Positions 42,879 through 52,503 of a stretch of DNA of 64,000 nt are shown in pieces; positions within the stretch are counted from its first letter, which is position 1; every line of letters begins with the position of its first letter. A model generated the notes under the pieces. That model saw only the letters and a program-made list of their open reading frames with translations, did no database searches and was not told the DNA's origin. Source of the stretch: CAZSDW01 sp964605705. GTDB lineage: Bacteria > Fidelibacterota > UBA2242. The stretch covers positions 1-64,000 of the forward strand of contig CAZSDW010000005.1 in assembly GCA_964605705.1 (NCBI GenBank). Direction: 5' to 3'. The position numbers were made by a program, and so were the translations under genes.

Positions 42879-44534
42879 TCAGTGAATCCGGTTGATCAGT
42901 GTTTCCACGGTGCGTTGATAGTAGGAATCCCAGCCGGCGATATTGTATCGATCAATTAACAAACGGGCTTCGTCAAGAACATTCATACTTTCATTTTTTT
43001 TATTAAGACTTGTATAAGTGTTGGCTAATTCAATCAAGACATGAAAATAGATATCCTGATTCGTGGAATCCAGCTCAATTGCATTCGACTGGAATGCCCG
43101 AAAAATAGCGGCTGATTCGGTCTGCCAGTGAAGAGCAATCCGCGGATTTTGTTGTGAAACGCTGTAACGTCGCCCGACTAATCGCTTCAGTTCGGCTTCG
43201 GTCAACATTGGATAATTAAACACCGCATCGGAAAAAAATCCCAGAGCATCGGTAATGTCACTTGATGTATCCGTGAATGTATTATATAATACACCCCGGG
43301 TGGACACAGCCTGTTTCCAGGATTGCAGCAGTTGATTTATACGGGGATAATCAGCATCATCCCGCTTCACTGTTTTTAAAATTTGGACGGCTTCAGCGAT
43401 CTTATCATCCTGATTCTGAATGGGATTCTGGGCTATACTGTAAATACATTGCGCATAGTAAAACACCAGACGGCTATCAGCTGGATAGTGTAAATATAGT
43501 GATTTTAGAATTGAATCAGCCAGCAGATAAGTCGATAGTGACTCGCCATAACGTTTTATTTTTCGCAGGTGATGAGCAATTTCTAATGTATTTATTCCAA
43601 TTGAAACGGAATCCGGGTGAAGCGATAATTCGGAGGGATCCGGCAGCGCTGCAGTACCGAACAGGATTGAATGTACCCAGCCTCGATTTCCACGCTCAGT
43701 GATGATTTCAAACCAGTTGCGGTATTTTTGAAGCAGATAGACGGTGTCATCCTGATGCAGCTTTCGAATAATTTTAAAGGTGGTGGCGGGACCCAGGCGC
43801 AGATTTCCGGTTTTGACAATCTTTGCTTTTTTCAATGCCTGCCCGGGATTTAATAAAGGCGTAATAATCACATCATTGACATATCCGGTCATTTCCCGAT
43901 CTGTATAAACCTTTTTCCAGGAACCACGATTCTCCAGTATCAGTAATTTATCAGAGTATTTAAGATGCGTTCTGATACCGTAATCAAGACCGGGACCGGT
44001 GCGAAAGTTGCCGGATTTTTTTACCATTAAAATCGATTCGGGATTATTAACCAAACAGGCATCAGTCACCAGGACTTGATTGATCCACCCGAGTTTCAGC
44101 GAATCTAGAATAACTTGAAACCAATCGTTTTTTTCGGATAAACAGAGCAGAAATTGATCTTCTGCTGTCTTTGAAATTACCGGAAAATCTAAACCGGGAC
44201 CAAGTCGGACATTCCCGGACCGAACGGTCTTCAGGACAGTCCATTCACTGGAAACTGGTAATATTCGTGTAAAGTCTGAATGAATCCAGATATCATCCCC
44301 GAATTCAGTGTCGATTTGAATCCATTTATCTTTAATGGAAACGACCGGAAACCGGATTTGCGGTGATATTGTCAACAGTGTTTCAAATTGCGTTCCCGGA
44401 CCGGTGCGGGCGTTAACATAATTGATCGTAACCACTTCCAGTGCGTTAAGGGACGTACTCAGAGTAACAAATAATACGAAAAATATAGCCTTAAAAATAA
44501 TTTGCCAGTGATTACTGTGAGACTGTAATGTCAT
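42879..44534 (-). CDS. Secreted protein with four SH3b repeats and TPR-like C-terminus
   Basis: 551 residues. Signal peptide (about 10-31), then four bacterial SH3 repeats (about 32-92, 95-158, 166-230, 236-300), each with the NxRxGPGxxF-type core (VNARTGPGTQF, VRLGPGLDF, FRTGPGLDY, LRLGPATTF). SH3b domains often bind cell-wall peptides. The C-terminal 240 residues are helical and TPR-like. It is the only minus-strand gene inside the flagellar block, between the fliL and flgF operons. A cell-wall or basal-body envelope role is possible but not shown. Confidence 0.85.
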   Translation of the reverse strand: MTLQSHSNHWQIIFKAIFFVLFVTLSTSLNALEVVTINYVNARTGPGTQFETLLTISPQIRFPVVSIKDKWIQIDTEFGDDIWIHSDFTRILPVSSEWTVLKTVRSGNVRLGPGLDFPVISKTAEDQFLLCLSEKNDWFQVILDSLKLGWINQVLVTDACLVNNPESILMVKKSGNFRTGPGLDYGIRTHLKYSDKLLILENRGSWKKVYTDREMTGYVNDVIITPLLNPGQALKKAKIVKTGNLRLGPATTFKIIRKLHQDDTVYLLQKYRNWFEIITERGNRGWVHSILFGTAALPDPSELSLHPDSVSIGINTLEIAHHLRKIKRYGESLSTYLLADSILKSLYLHYPADSRLVFYYAQCIYSIAQNPIQNQDDKIAEAVQILKTVKRDDADYPRINQLLQSWKQAVSTRGVLYNTFTDTSSDITDALGFFSDAVFNYPMLTEAELKRLVGRRYSVSQQNPRIALHWQTESAAIFRAFQSNAIELDSTNQDIYFHVLIELANTYTSLNKKNESMNVLDEARLLIDRYNIAGWDSYYQRTVETLINRIH

Positions 44535-44729
44535 GGTGAATTTTATGATATAACATTCGGATATACAAATATATTTTCTGCAATCTGTTCTAAAATCCGG
44601 TCAAAATCTTCAAAAAAGTCCTTCGAAATAAACGGGGAAAAATTGTACCCCGATACGTAAATAATTCCTATTCGCTTGGAGTCATAAAAATATAAATGTG
44701 ACCTGTGATATGTATCCGGATAATTTTTA

Positions 44730-44746
44730 TCGACGGGAAACGTCGA
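44730..44746. promoter_or_regulatory. Inverted repeat upstream of the flgF promoter element
   Basis: TCGACG-GGAAA-CGTCGA, about 40 bp upstream of the -24 box. Candidate regulator site in the 293-bp divergent region between the SH3b gene and flgF. Confidence 0.4.
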
Positions 44747-44778
44747 GAAAACTGATCCTGTCAGGTTCTATTTATATC

Positions 44779-44795
44779 TGGCAACGTTCTTGCCT
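44779..44795 (+). promoter_or_regulatory. Sigma-54-type promoter before flgF
   Basis: TGGCAA-N5-TTGCCT, GG (44780) 12 bp from GC (44792): the best sigma-54 match in the window, with both GG and GC present. Predicted start near 44805, 23-nt leader with an AGGTG ribosome site. Confidence 0.65.
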
Positions 44796-44827
44796 TTATT
44801 AGAATGCGTTAAAGTACAGGTGCAGAT

Positions 44828-45541
44828 ATGAATGTACAATTAGATGAGTTAAAAGGTGTGTTGAATGCCCAAATGCGGAAATCCGAAGTCATTGCCAACA
44901 ACCTTGCGAATCTCAATTCAAATGGATTTAAAAAAGATGTTGCCTTTTTTGATATTCTGAGAAATCAAAGTAAAAGTGAAGTCGAAGTAAAAGTCGATAC
45001 CGATTTTAGCCAGGGAGTTTTTCAAAAAACCGATAATCCACTCGACGTGGCTATTTCGGGAAACGGCTTTTTTATGATTGAATCCGATCATCAAACCACG
45101 ATAACCCGCAATGGTCATTTTACAGTTGATCCTGAAGGATATTTGAAAACATCAGCAAATGATTATGTTCTGGGTTGGGGCGGACGGATAAATCTGTCGC
45201 TGAACGGATGGGATGTCCAGAATATCCGAATCAGTAAAGATGGTGATATCTATGCCGATGACCGGCTGATCGATCAATTAAAGATTGTAGAATTGGATGA
45301 GCTAAAGGATGTCCAGAAAACCCGCAACAACGCTTTTCGTTTCAAATTGGATAATTTTGGATCTGAGGATACAAAATCTGTTGTTTTGCAGGGGTATCTG
45401 GAAGGCTCAAATGTCAATGCGATTGATGAAATGATTTCATTAATAGAGATTGAACGGCAGTTTGAAAGTACTCAAAAAGTAATTCGCACTATTGATGAAA
45501 CGATGCAGAAAACGACCAATACTATTGGGCGATTCAGGTAA
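44828..45541 (+). CDS. flgF: Flagellar rod protein FlgF
   Basis: 237 residues. Rod protein of the FlgE/F/G family: N-terminal VIANNLANLNSNGFKKDVAF, middle DVAISGNGFFMIESD, C-terminal YLEGSNVNAIDEMISLIEIE. Called FlgF rather than FlgG because the canonical FlgG follows immediately. Starts an operon of distal rod, rings, hook-junction and filament-modification genes. Confidence 0.92.
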   Translation: MNVQLDELKGVLNAQMRKSEVIANNLANLNSNGFKKDVAFFDILRNQSKSEVEVKVDTDFSQGVFQKTDNPLDVAISGNGFFMIESDHQTTITRNGHFTVDPEGYLKTSANDYVLGWGGRINLSLNGWDVQNIRISKDGDIYADDRLIDQLKIVELDELKDVQKTRNNAFRFKLDNFGSEDTKSVVLQGYLEGSNVNAIDEMISLIEIERQFESTQKVIRTIDETMQKTTNTIGRFR

Positions 45542-45553
45542 AAAGGAGTTGAT

Positions 45554-46342
45554 ATGTTACGTTCATTAAGAACTGCTGCATTAGGCATGGCTGCCCAGCA
45601 ACTGAATGTGGACACAATCTCGAATAATTTAGCCAATGTCAACACGACCGGTTATAAAAAGAATTCAGTTGAATTTCAGGATTTACTTTATGAGACCATC
45701 CAGACCGGCGCGGCGGAAGGTCGCGAAGAATCCAGTAAACCCAGCGATATACAGATCGGATTAGGCAATAAACCTATCGCGACTTTTCGGTCATTTTCCC
45801 AGGGAAATATTGAAGAAACCGGTAATTCTCTGGATGTAGCAATAAACGGAAATGGGTTTCTGCAAATCATGACTTCCGACGGGTCTTATGCCTATACCCG
45901 CGATGGCTCTTTAAGAATTAATGCCGATGGTTATGTGGTAACGGGTTCGGGCTTACATGTCTTTCCGGAAATGGTTTTGCCGGAAGGAATCTCAGCGATA
46001 AAAATTAGCCAGGACGGTCTCGTTTCTGCCATTATCGACGGGCAGGCTGAGTCGGAAGAAATTGGTCAGATTGAACTGGCAAGTTTTATTAATCCCGCCG
46101 GTCTGCATGCCATTGGAGGGAATCTATATGAGGAAACCGAATCGTCCGGTGCTGCTCAGTACGGATATCCTGCGGATGAAGGATTCGGTACAGTAATGCA
46201 GGGCTATCTTGAGAAATCCAATGTGGATGTGGTCCAGGAGATGATCAATCTCATTGTGGCTCAGCGTTCTTACGAAATCAATTCCAAAGCGGTTAAAACG
46301 GCTGATGAATTGTTATCCATGACGAATCAATTGAAACGATAA
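45554..46342 (+). CDS. flgG: Distal rod protein FlgG
   Basis: 262 residues with all FlgG hallmarks: MLRSLRTAALGMAAQQ start, TISNNLANVNTTGYKKNSVE, DVAINGNGFLQI and C-terminal GYLEKSNVDVVQEMINLI. The length is exactly that of the family. AAAGGAG lies ahead of the ATG. Confidence 0.97.
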   Translation: MLRSLRTAALGMAAQQLNVDTISNNLANVNTTGYKKNSVEFQDLLYETIQTGAAEGREESSKPSDIQIGLGNKPIATFRSFSQGNIEETGNSLDVAINGNGFLQIMTSDGSYAYTRDGSLRINADGYVVTGSGLHVFPEMVLPEGISAIKISQDGLVSAIIDGQAESEEIGQIELASFINPAGLHAIGGNLYEETESSGAAQYGYPADEGFGTVMQGYLEKSNVDVVQEMINLIVAQRSYEINSKAVKTADELLSMTNQLKR

Positions 46343-46344
46343 AC

Positions 46345-47049
46345 ATGCGAAATGTTGCCAAAAATATTATCCTGATCTGTCTTATCGGTGGATTTTGTAT
46401 TGCTGAAAATTTGCCCGGTGAATTAAATCGTCGATTGGTCGAAAAATCGGTAAAAGCAATTGCGGATCAATATGAAATTCCCGAAGAGGATATTACGATC
46501 GAAATCATCCATCCACCCAAACTGACTGAGGTCAATCTTTCAGATAATGACTGGGTCGTAAAATTAAAAAACCGGGAGCTGCGTTTAGGTTTTCAGATTT
46601 TATGGATAGTTGGCAGCGATATGCAAGGAAACCGGTTTGAATTTCCGATGTCTGTCCAAGTTGGAATAGATTTACCGATTTGTGTGGCAAAACAGACAAT
46701 TGCCCGAGACGAAACGATTTCATTAGTGAATGTGGAGAAAAAAGTCGTCCATCTGAAGAAAGGACGTTATGAATCTCTGGCAGTACCTGAGAAAATATTG
46801 GGATTAACGGCACGACAGCTAATCCGATCGGGCGCAATCATTCGTAGCAATATGGTTCAGGTTGCTCCGCCTGTCCGTCGCGGTGATCATGTCGCGATTA
46901 CAATGGACCGGGGAGCATTACAAATTAAATTGAACGGAATCCTGCAAAATGACGCCTGGATCGGGGAACAAGTCCGGGTCTTAGCCGCGGAAACCGGGAA
47001 GGTATTAAATGGTACTCTGATTGATCCAAACCGTGTAATGATTAAATAG
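46345..47049 (+). CDS. flgA: P-ring assembly chaperone FlgA
   Basis: 234 residues. Signal peptide (about 1-20) and the C-terminal SAF-type domain (about 110-234) with IARDETISLVNVEKKVVHL, LGLTARQLIRSGAII and RRGDHVAITMDRGALQI, the FlgA family pattern. It helps FlgI assemble in the periplasm. Starts 2 nt after flgG. Confidence 0.93.
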   Translation: MRNVAKNIILICLIGGFCIAENLPGELNRRLVEKSVKAIADQYEIPEEDITIEIIHPPKLTEVNLSDNDWVVKLKNRELRLGFQILWIVGSDMQGNRFEFPMSVQVGIDLPICVAKQTIARDETISLVNVEKKVVHLKKGRYESLAVPEKILGLTARQLIRSGAIIRSNMVQVAPPVRRGDHVAITMDRGALQIKLNGILQNDAWIGEQVRVLAAETGKVLNGTLIDPNRVMIK

Positions 47050-47060
47050 GGAAATGAGAT

Positions 47061-47684
47061 TTGAAGAATCCAATTATCATCGTCATAACTTTATTATTGA
47101 TGCTTAATATTCTCTCGGCACAGTCGCTTTTCAGTGACAACACCTCAATATTTTCCGATGTAAAAGCCCATGCAATCGGGGACGTCGTTACAGTACTCGT
47201 TGTCGAAAATGCCAATGCATCCCGGGAATCAAAAGTCAATTCCCAGGGGAAGTCGCAACTATCGGCAGCCGGTTCCGTGAATGGAACCCTGACGGATTTT
47301 TTACCGGTTTTTGGTATGTCAAGTTCACTGAATAACTCACATGGCGGATCGGAGGGAACCGCGCAGGAAGAAAAATTGACCGGTAAAATATCGGCTCGAA
47401 TTGTTGAAATAACGGAGAATGGGATGGTCAAAATTACCGGCGAGCGGAGTTTAGAGGTAAATGGTGAAACAAATATAATGAAAATTGAAGGATTTGTCCG
47501 GCTTCGGGATATCGGCACCGATAATAGAATTTATTCTTACAATCTTGCCAATGCAAAAATCGTTTACCGTAAAGATGGGATCAAAAACAAGCTAGTTAAA
47601 CCGGGCACGATTCATCGAGTCGGTAATTGGTTGCTCGGTGTTGGACTGGTAGTTGTGGCTATTACGGGAGTCTTATTAACATGA
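47061..47684 (+). CDS. flgH: L-ring protein FlgH (no lipobox, hydrophobic C-terminus)
   Basis: 207 residues, TTG start at 47061. Core matches FlgH: SDVKAHAIGDVVTVLVVENA, GTAQEEKLTGKISARIVEI, MVKITGERSLEVNGET and GFVRLRDIGTDNRIYSYNLA. The N-terminal signal ends in NILSAQS with no Cys, so it is not a typical lipoprotein as in enterics. Instead the C-terminus ends in a hydrophobic helix (about 185-206). It forms the outer-membrane L ring; anchoring may differ here. Overlaps flgI by 4 nt. Confidence 0.93.
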   Translation: MKNPIIIVITLLLMLNILSAQSLFSDNTSIFSDVKAHAIGDVVTVLVVENANASRESKVNSQGKSQLSAAGSVNGTLTDFLPVFGMSSSLNNSHGGSEGTAQEEKLTGKISARIVEITENGMVKITGERSLEVNGETNIMKIEGFVRLRDIGTDNRIYSYNLANAKIVYRKDGIKNKLVKPGTIHRVGNWLLGVGLVVVAITGVLLT

Positions 47685-48838
47685 CGTTTTCTAAAATAAA
47701 ATGGATCGCTTTGGGAATTCTGCTGATCTCTGAAACAATTTTTGGAGAGGTCAGGATAAAGGATATAACATCGATTGAAAATAACTGTCAGAAAATGTTA
47801 GTAGGATACGGTCTCGTCGTCGGTTTGAATGGTACCGGTGACCGGTCCAGTGGGACCCGGGGAGCTATTTTTACAGTACAGACGATCAGTAATATGTTGG
47901 AACGATTCGACATCACGGTTCCAAAAGAACAATTGCGCACCCGAAATGCGGCGGCTGTGATGCTGACCGCTCAGACTCCGGCTTTCGGTCGGGTCGGCTC
48001 GAAGTTTGACGTAACCGTTGCCTCGCTTGGAGACGCCAACAGTCTTGAGGGCGGTGTATTGCTCATGTCTCCATTAAAAGCCAGTGACGGCAGTTATTGT
48101 GCGATTGCCCAGGGTCCCCTGTCAATCGGTGGATATAATATTGAAACCGATGCCGGTGAGCGGATGCAACAAAACCATGCCCTGGTCGGAATTGTACCGA
48201 ATGGAGGCGTGTTGCAGAAAAAGTTAGCCGGGGATGATTTTAGTATCGATAAACCGGTTCGTTTTATCATCAATGATCCGGATTTTGTGACGGCTTCCCG
48301 AATTGGCGAAAAAATAAACAGCTATTATTTAAGTGATTCGTTACTGAATCCCAATTCGGCGTTTATTGCCCAGGCGCTGAATGCCTCGGTAGTCGAGATG
48401 GTTTTTCCTGAAAGAATCAGTGACCGGGATGAAGCCATAGCCTTTTTATCAAAGATTGAGTCATTGTCAATCGTACCCGATATTGATGCCCGGGTCGTAG
48501 TTAATGAAAGAACCGGTACCATCGTTGCCGGCGGAAATGTCAAAATCAGTGAAGTAATGATATCACATGGCAATCTGACGATTCATGTCAAACGGCGCCC
48601 TATTATTTCACAACCATCCGCGGCTTTCAGTAGTACCGGCAAGACGGTTGTCGAGTATATGACGGAGACCACCGTTACCGAATCTGATGCCCAGGTGGCG
48701 GTCATTCCAAATACAACGACTGTCAGTGATCTTGCCCAGGCGTTAAACGAATTAGCCTTAAGACCACGGGATATCATTGCCATTTTTCAAGCGATTAAAC
48801 AAGCAGGTGCTTTGAATGCGCGTCTGATTATTATGTAG
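47681..48838 (+). CDS. flgI: P-ring protein FlgI
   Basis: 385 residues from the ATG at 47681, which overlaps the flgH stop; the frame is open from 47627 inside flgH. Signal peptide (about 1-22), then RIKDITSIENNCQKMLVGYG, VVGLNGTGDRS, MLERFDITVP and the C-terminal LAQALNELALRPRDIIAIFQ, all FlgI signatures. Forms the ring in the peptidoglycan layer. Confidence 0.97.
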   Translation: MTFSKIKWIALGILLISETIFGEVRIKDITSIENNCQKMLVGYGLVVGLNGTGDRSSGTRGAIFTVQTISNMLERFDITVPKEQLRTRNAAAVMLTAQTPAFGRVGSKFDVTVASLGDANSLEGGVLLMSPLKASDGSYCAIAQGPLSIGGYNIETDAGERMQQNHALVGIVPNGGVLQKKLAGDDFSIDKPVRFIINDPDFVTASRIGEKINSYYLSDSLLNPNSAFIAQALNASVVEMVFPERISDRDEAIAFLSKIESLSIVPDIDARVVVNERTGTIVAGGNVKISEVMISHGNLTIHVKRRPIISQPSAAFSSTGKTVVEYMTETTVTESDAQVAVIPNTTTVSDLAQALNELALRPRDIIAIFQAIKQAGALNARLIIM

Positions 48839-48854
48839 TGGAGAGGAAAGTTCA

Positions 48855-49241
48855 GTGGACAGCATTTCAAATATTGATCAAAATATCTCCGAAAATACCC
48901 GTTCTGTCGCATTTGATAAAGCCAGGGCGCATGATATTCAGCTCAGGCAAAAAAGCACCGAACTGGAAGCGCTGTTTATCACCCAATTATTCAAAGCGAT
49001 GGAAAAAACGATTCCCGATGCCGGGCTTTATGGTTCGAAACGCAATAATCTGCCAAGTATGATGTTTAGCAGCGTGATGGGAGAAGCGGTTGCGAAGCAG
49101 GGGGGATTGGGGCTGTCGGAAATGATCTATAATTCTTTGAAAGATAAAGATTTAGATAATATAGATGAACAGATCAAGAACGATTCCTTTATTAATAGTT
49201 ACAACATTTTAAGTACTATGGAGAGTTTTCATGATGAGTGA
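48855..49241 (+). CDS. flgJ: FlgJ-type rod-binding protein (no muramidase domain)
   Basis: 128 residues, GTG start behind GAGAGGAA. Contains only the rod-binding domain (STELEALFITQLFKAMEKTI and MMFSSVMGEAVAKQGGLGLSEMI). The C-terminal wall hydrolase of enteric FlgJ is missing, as in many non-enteric bacteria, so another enzyme must open the cell wall; none is seen here. Rod capping or assembly role. Confidence 0.9.
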   Translation: MDSISNIDQNISENTRSVAFDKARAHDIQLRQKSTELEALFITQLFKAMEKTIPDAGLYGSKRNNLPSMMFSSVMGEAVAKQGGLGLSEMIYNSLKDKDLDNIDEQIKNDSFINSYNILSTMESFHDE

Positions 49242-49773
49242 GCCAATGAATAAAATAGCAGATCAAACCGCGGTCGATGAGTATGACTGCCTGATTAAAA
49301 TACTTGAACAAGAGATATTGGTATATGACCAGATTCTGGAATCCTTGAATATTAAACAGCATTCAATAATTGAAAATAACCTTGAACAGATGCGGGAATG
49401 TATTCAGATGGAACATCCATTGGTCAAGACTGCCCAGAAGAATGCCGAAAGCCTGATGAATTCCATTGAAAAATTAAAAGGAAAAGAAAAAAAGGATATT
49501 CAGAATATCACCTTGAAGGATGTTATTAAAACCGCACCGAAAAATCACCGCAATACGCTGGAAAACCTGCGACGGCGGCTGCGGGTCTGTTTAAAACAGA
49601 TTGCCAGGATGAATAATGAGAATAGTTATCTGCTGAATTTTTCACTTGAGTTTACCAAAGGGATGATCCAAAGATTCCTGAAATCCGACACTGAGGAAGA
49701 AGTCCTGTATAATATGAAGGGACACATTTCACAAACCGAGAAGAACAACAAGATTGTCAATGTAAGAATCTGA
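49231..49773 (+). CDS. flgN: FlgN-family export chaperone
   Basis: 180 residues, mostly helical; overlaps flgJ by 11 nt, GGAGAG ahead of the ATG. The helix pattern (LIKILEQEILVYDQILESLN and ARMNNENSYLLNFSLEFTKG) and location before flgK and flgL fit FlgN, the chaperone of hook-filament junction proteins. Sequence similarity of this family is low, so the call relies partly on position. Confidence 0.8.
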   Translation: MMSEPMNKIADQTAVDEYDCLIKILEQEILVYDQILESLNIKQHSIIENNLEQMRECIQMEHPLVKTAQKNAESLMNSIEKLKGKEKKDIQNITLKDVIKTAPKNHRNTLENLRRRLRVCLKQIARMNNENSYLLNFSLEFTKGMIQRFLKSDTEEEVLYNMKGHISQTEKNNKIVNVRI

Positions 49774-49780
49774 GGCTGGT

Positions 49781-51127
49781 GTGGCGATTACAACCATTTT
49801 CGACATTTCTCAAAAAGCACTGTTAAATAATCAGGCGGCGATTGATACGACTGCTAAAAATATTGCGAACGTCAATACCGAAGGCTATAAACGGCGCCAG
49901 GTGACAAACTATAATATCACCGGGTTCGGAAGCGCCAACGGACAGCCGGGACAGGATGAATTTTACCGAATCCGCAATGTTTTTGTCGAAAACCGACTGC
50001 GGATGGAACAGGATAATCTGGAAAAGTATGAAACCAGTCAAATGGTACTGGAGAATATCGAAAGTATTATTGGTGAACCTTCGGATTCCGGTCTGCAGAA
50101 TATTATGATGGAATTCTGGAATGCCTGGAACGATCTTGCCAATGATCCGGAAAATCCAGCCGCAAAAACGGTTGTCAAAGACAAAGCGGTAGTCATGGCA
50201 CATACCTTCAACCGGGTCTATTCGGACTTTCGAAGTCTTCAGGAGCAGATCGGGTACAACATTAATGAGAAAGTCGATCGAGTTAACCAGATCATCAGCC
50301 AGATCTACAATACCAACGAGCGGCTTGGCAGTAATTCGACATCTGATCTTTTGGATCAGCGGGATATCCTTATCGATGAATTATCGACCCTGATTGATAT
50401 TAATGTCCACGAGTATGAGAATAATGGCATTACCATATCAGTGGGTGGGCAAATTCTGGTCTCTGATAATTACTGCTCTGAAATCGATGCAGACGCGACA
50501 TATAATAATGGATTTTCCGATTATAAATTATCGATCGGAAGTAATCCGAATACTGTTGCAATTAATGGCGGTTCATTGGGAGCACTGCTGGAAATCAATA
50601 ATATCCATATTCCCAATTATGTTGAGCAGCTGAATACTGTCGCGGTTTCATTGGCAAATCGAGTCAACCAGATTCATTCGCTGGGGTATAACAGCGCCGG
50701 TGAAACCGGAATTTCCTTTTTCTCGAAAAATATCCAGGGCGCCAACGATTTTAGTGTTCATGAAGATATCCTGAGTGATTCAACCGGGATCGCAACAGCA
50801 CAATCAGTTGGTGCCTCTGGAGACAATGCCATCGCCTTAGCAATCTGTGATATTCAGCAGGAAAGATTAATTGGAGGAATGACAATATCGGACACCTATA
50901 ATTCATTAGTCAGTGAAGTAGGCAGCCAGCTGCGAGAATCCACTTTTATGGCTGATAGCCAGGCATTGGTCATGGAGAATCTTAAAAATCAAAGGGATGC
51001 AGTCTCCGGTGTGTCTCTGGATGAAGAGATGGCAAAATTAATCGAATATGAAAATGCTTACCAGGCGGCGTCACGATTGATCCAAACCGCCAACCTGATG
51101 TTGGAAACCCTTTTAGAGGTATTATAA
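49781..51127 (+). CDS. flgK: Hook-filament junction protein FlgK
   Basis: 448 residues, GTG start at 49781. N-terminal QAAIDTTAKNIANVNTEGYK and NVFVENRLRMEQDNLEKYE; C-terminal SGVSLDEEMAKLIEYENAYQ with LIQTANLMLETLLEVL. First junction protein (HAP1). Shorter middle than enteric FlgK (547 residues). Confidence 0.95.
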   Translation: MAITTIFDISQKALLNNQAAIDTTAKNIANVNTEGYKRRQVTNYNITGFGSANGQPGQDEFYRIRNVFVENRLRMEQDNLEKYETSQMVLENIESIIGEPSDSGLQNIMMEFWNAWNDLANDPENPAAKTVVKDKAVVMAHTFNRVYSDFRSLQEQIGYNINEKVDRVNQIISQIYNTNERLGSNSTSDLLDQRDILIDELSTLIDINVHEYENNGITISVGGQILVSDNYCSEIDADATYNNGFSDYKLSIGSNPNTVAINGGSLGALLEINNIHIPNYVEQLNTVAVSLANRVNQIHSLGYNSAGETGISFFSKNIQGANDFSVHEDILSDSTGIATAQSVGASGDNAIALAICDIQQERLIGGMTISDTYNSLVSEVGSQLRESTFMADSQALVMENLKNQRDAVSGVSLDEEMAKLIEYENAYQAASRLIQTANLMLETLLEVL

Positions 51128-51143
51128 ATATTAGAGGGTTATT

Positions 51144-52025
51144 ATGAGAATCACACAATCAATGATTACACGAAACCTGCTGAATTATATCAATAATAAC
51201 CGGGGCAGCATGAATGAGACCCAGAATTCAATTGCTTCCGGGAAAGCATTGCAGGTAGCTTCGGATGATCCCGTGAAGTTTTCAATGGTATCCCGCTATA
51301 AGGAATCCCAGATGCGCAACGATCAATATTTAAAGAATATTGTTGATGGGATGGGATGGGTAAATACCAGTGCCGGTAATATTGAAGATTTTTATGAATA
51401 TGCGATGACTGCAAAAGATATTGCCTACAGGGTTGCGGATGATACTTTAAATGATGATGACCGCCAGGTTTTGAAGGATCGGTTAAATAAAACCATCGAG
51501 AATGTCGTTGGATTGGCGAATTCAAAATACCTTGGAAAGTATCTCTTCAGCGGTACCAAGACCCTTGAAGAACCTCCGTTCTCCTATGATGGGACCGAAG
51601 TCAGTTATAATGGAAATTCCAGTAACATTTCCCGGCGAATTGCCGATAACATTGATGTGAATATCAATATTGCCGGCACGGAGTTGATTGACACAGATAT
51701 CTTCAGCAATATGATTGCTCTGAGAGACGGAATAATAAATAATGATCAGACCCAGTTAAGTGAGTCGATTGATGAATTGGAATCGTCGATCGAACGGTTA
51801 ATGTCAATCAGCACCAGCATCGGTTTATTAAAAAACCAGTTTGAACTGGCTCGTAATCGTCTGGAAGTATCCAATACAAATCTGGATTCGTTTATATCCG
51901 ATCTGGAAGATGTGGATATGGCAAAAGCCATTGCCCAGTACAATGCCGAAGAGATTGCTTACCAGGCAGCGCTTCAGACTATTTCGAATACATTGAACAT
52001 GAGCCTCTTGAACTTTTTACAATGA
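51144..52025 (+). CDS. flgL: Hook-filament junction protein FlgL
   Basis: 293 residues. Flagellin-like N-terminus (RITQSMITRNLLNYINNNRG, then ASDDPVKFSMVSRY) and C-terminus (DLEDVDMAKAIAQYNAEEI followed by ISNTLNMSLLNFLQ). Second junction protein (HAP3), between FlgK and flagellin. Length is normal. Confidence 0.95.
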   Translation: MRITQSMITRNLLNYINNNRGSMNETQNSIASGKALQVASDDPVKFSMVSRYKESQMRNDQYLKNIVDGMGWVNTSAGNIEDFYEYAMTAKDIAYRVADDTLNDDDRQVLKDRLNKTIENVVGLANSKYLGKYLFSGTKTLEEPPFSYDGTEVSYNGNSSNISRRIADNIDVNINIAGTELIDTDIFSNMIALRDGIINNDQTQLSESIDELESSIERLMSISTSIGLLKNQFELARNRLEVSNTNLDSFISDLEDVDMAKAIAQYNAEEIAYQAALQTISNTLNMSLLNFLQ

Positions 52026-52028
52026 AAA

Positions 52029-52475
52029 ATGAATTCAACGGAGAAATCATCCGAAAGGAAATTGGCGTCTGACATGAGTAAAGAAAATTGGATTGTGAAT
52101 TTTCAATACGGATTACCCGGATTTGAGTCACTGACCAGTTTCAGTATCAATAATATTCCGGAATATGAGCCCTTTTGTGTATTTCAATCTCAGGAGGAAC
52201 CGGATGTTTCCATGATTATCGCCGAACCTGAGGTCATTCAGCTAAATTTGAAAAACTACATACCGAGTGAGATAAAAAAACAACTCGAAATAACTTCGGA
52301 TTCGGAGTTGAAATTATTCATCATCTTTTGTTTTAATAATGAGAAACATTTGATAACTGCCAACCTGAAGGCACCGATTGTAATCAATTCGGTCCTGAAT
52401 ATCGGTCAACAGGTGATTCTGGACAATCCGGAATTGAATGTGAATTACCAGGTAGTGAAGGGGATTAGTGAATGA
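52029..52475 (+). CDS. fliW: Flagellar assembly factor FliW
   Basis: 148 residues. The FliW pattern is clear: FQYGLPGFESLTSFSI, PFCVFQSQEEPDVSMIIAEP and LKAPIVINSVLNIGQQVILD. FliW binds flagellin and, when free, blocks CsrA, coupling flagellin translation to secretion. The ATG at 52029 is 3 nt after flgL; an internal Met at residue 16 is a less likely start. csrA is the next gene. Confidence 0.93.
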   Translation: MNSTEKSSERKLASDMSKENWIVNFQYGLPGFESLTSFSINNIPEYEPFCVFQSQEEPDVSMIIAEPEVIQLNLKNYIPSEIKKQLEITSDSELKLFIIFCFNNEKHLITANLKAPIVINSVLNIGQQVILDNPELNVNYQVVKGISE

Positions 52476-52503
52476 AAAACCGATTGTTTTTTTCAGAGAG
52501 TGA

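Noticed and set aside
48838..49062. 74-residue frame over the flgJ start
   Set aside because: It is out of frame with the clearly conserved FlgJ rod-binding domain and has no recognisable features.
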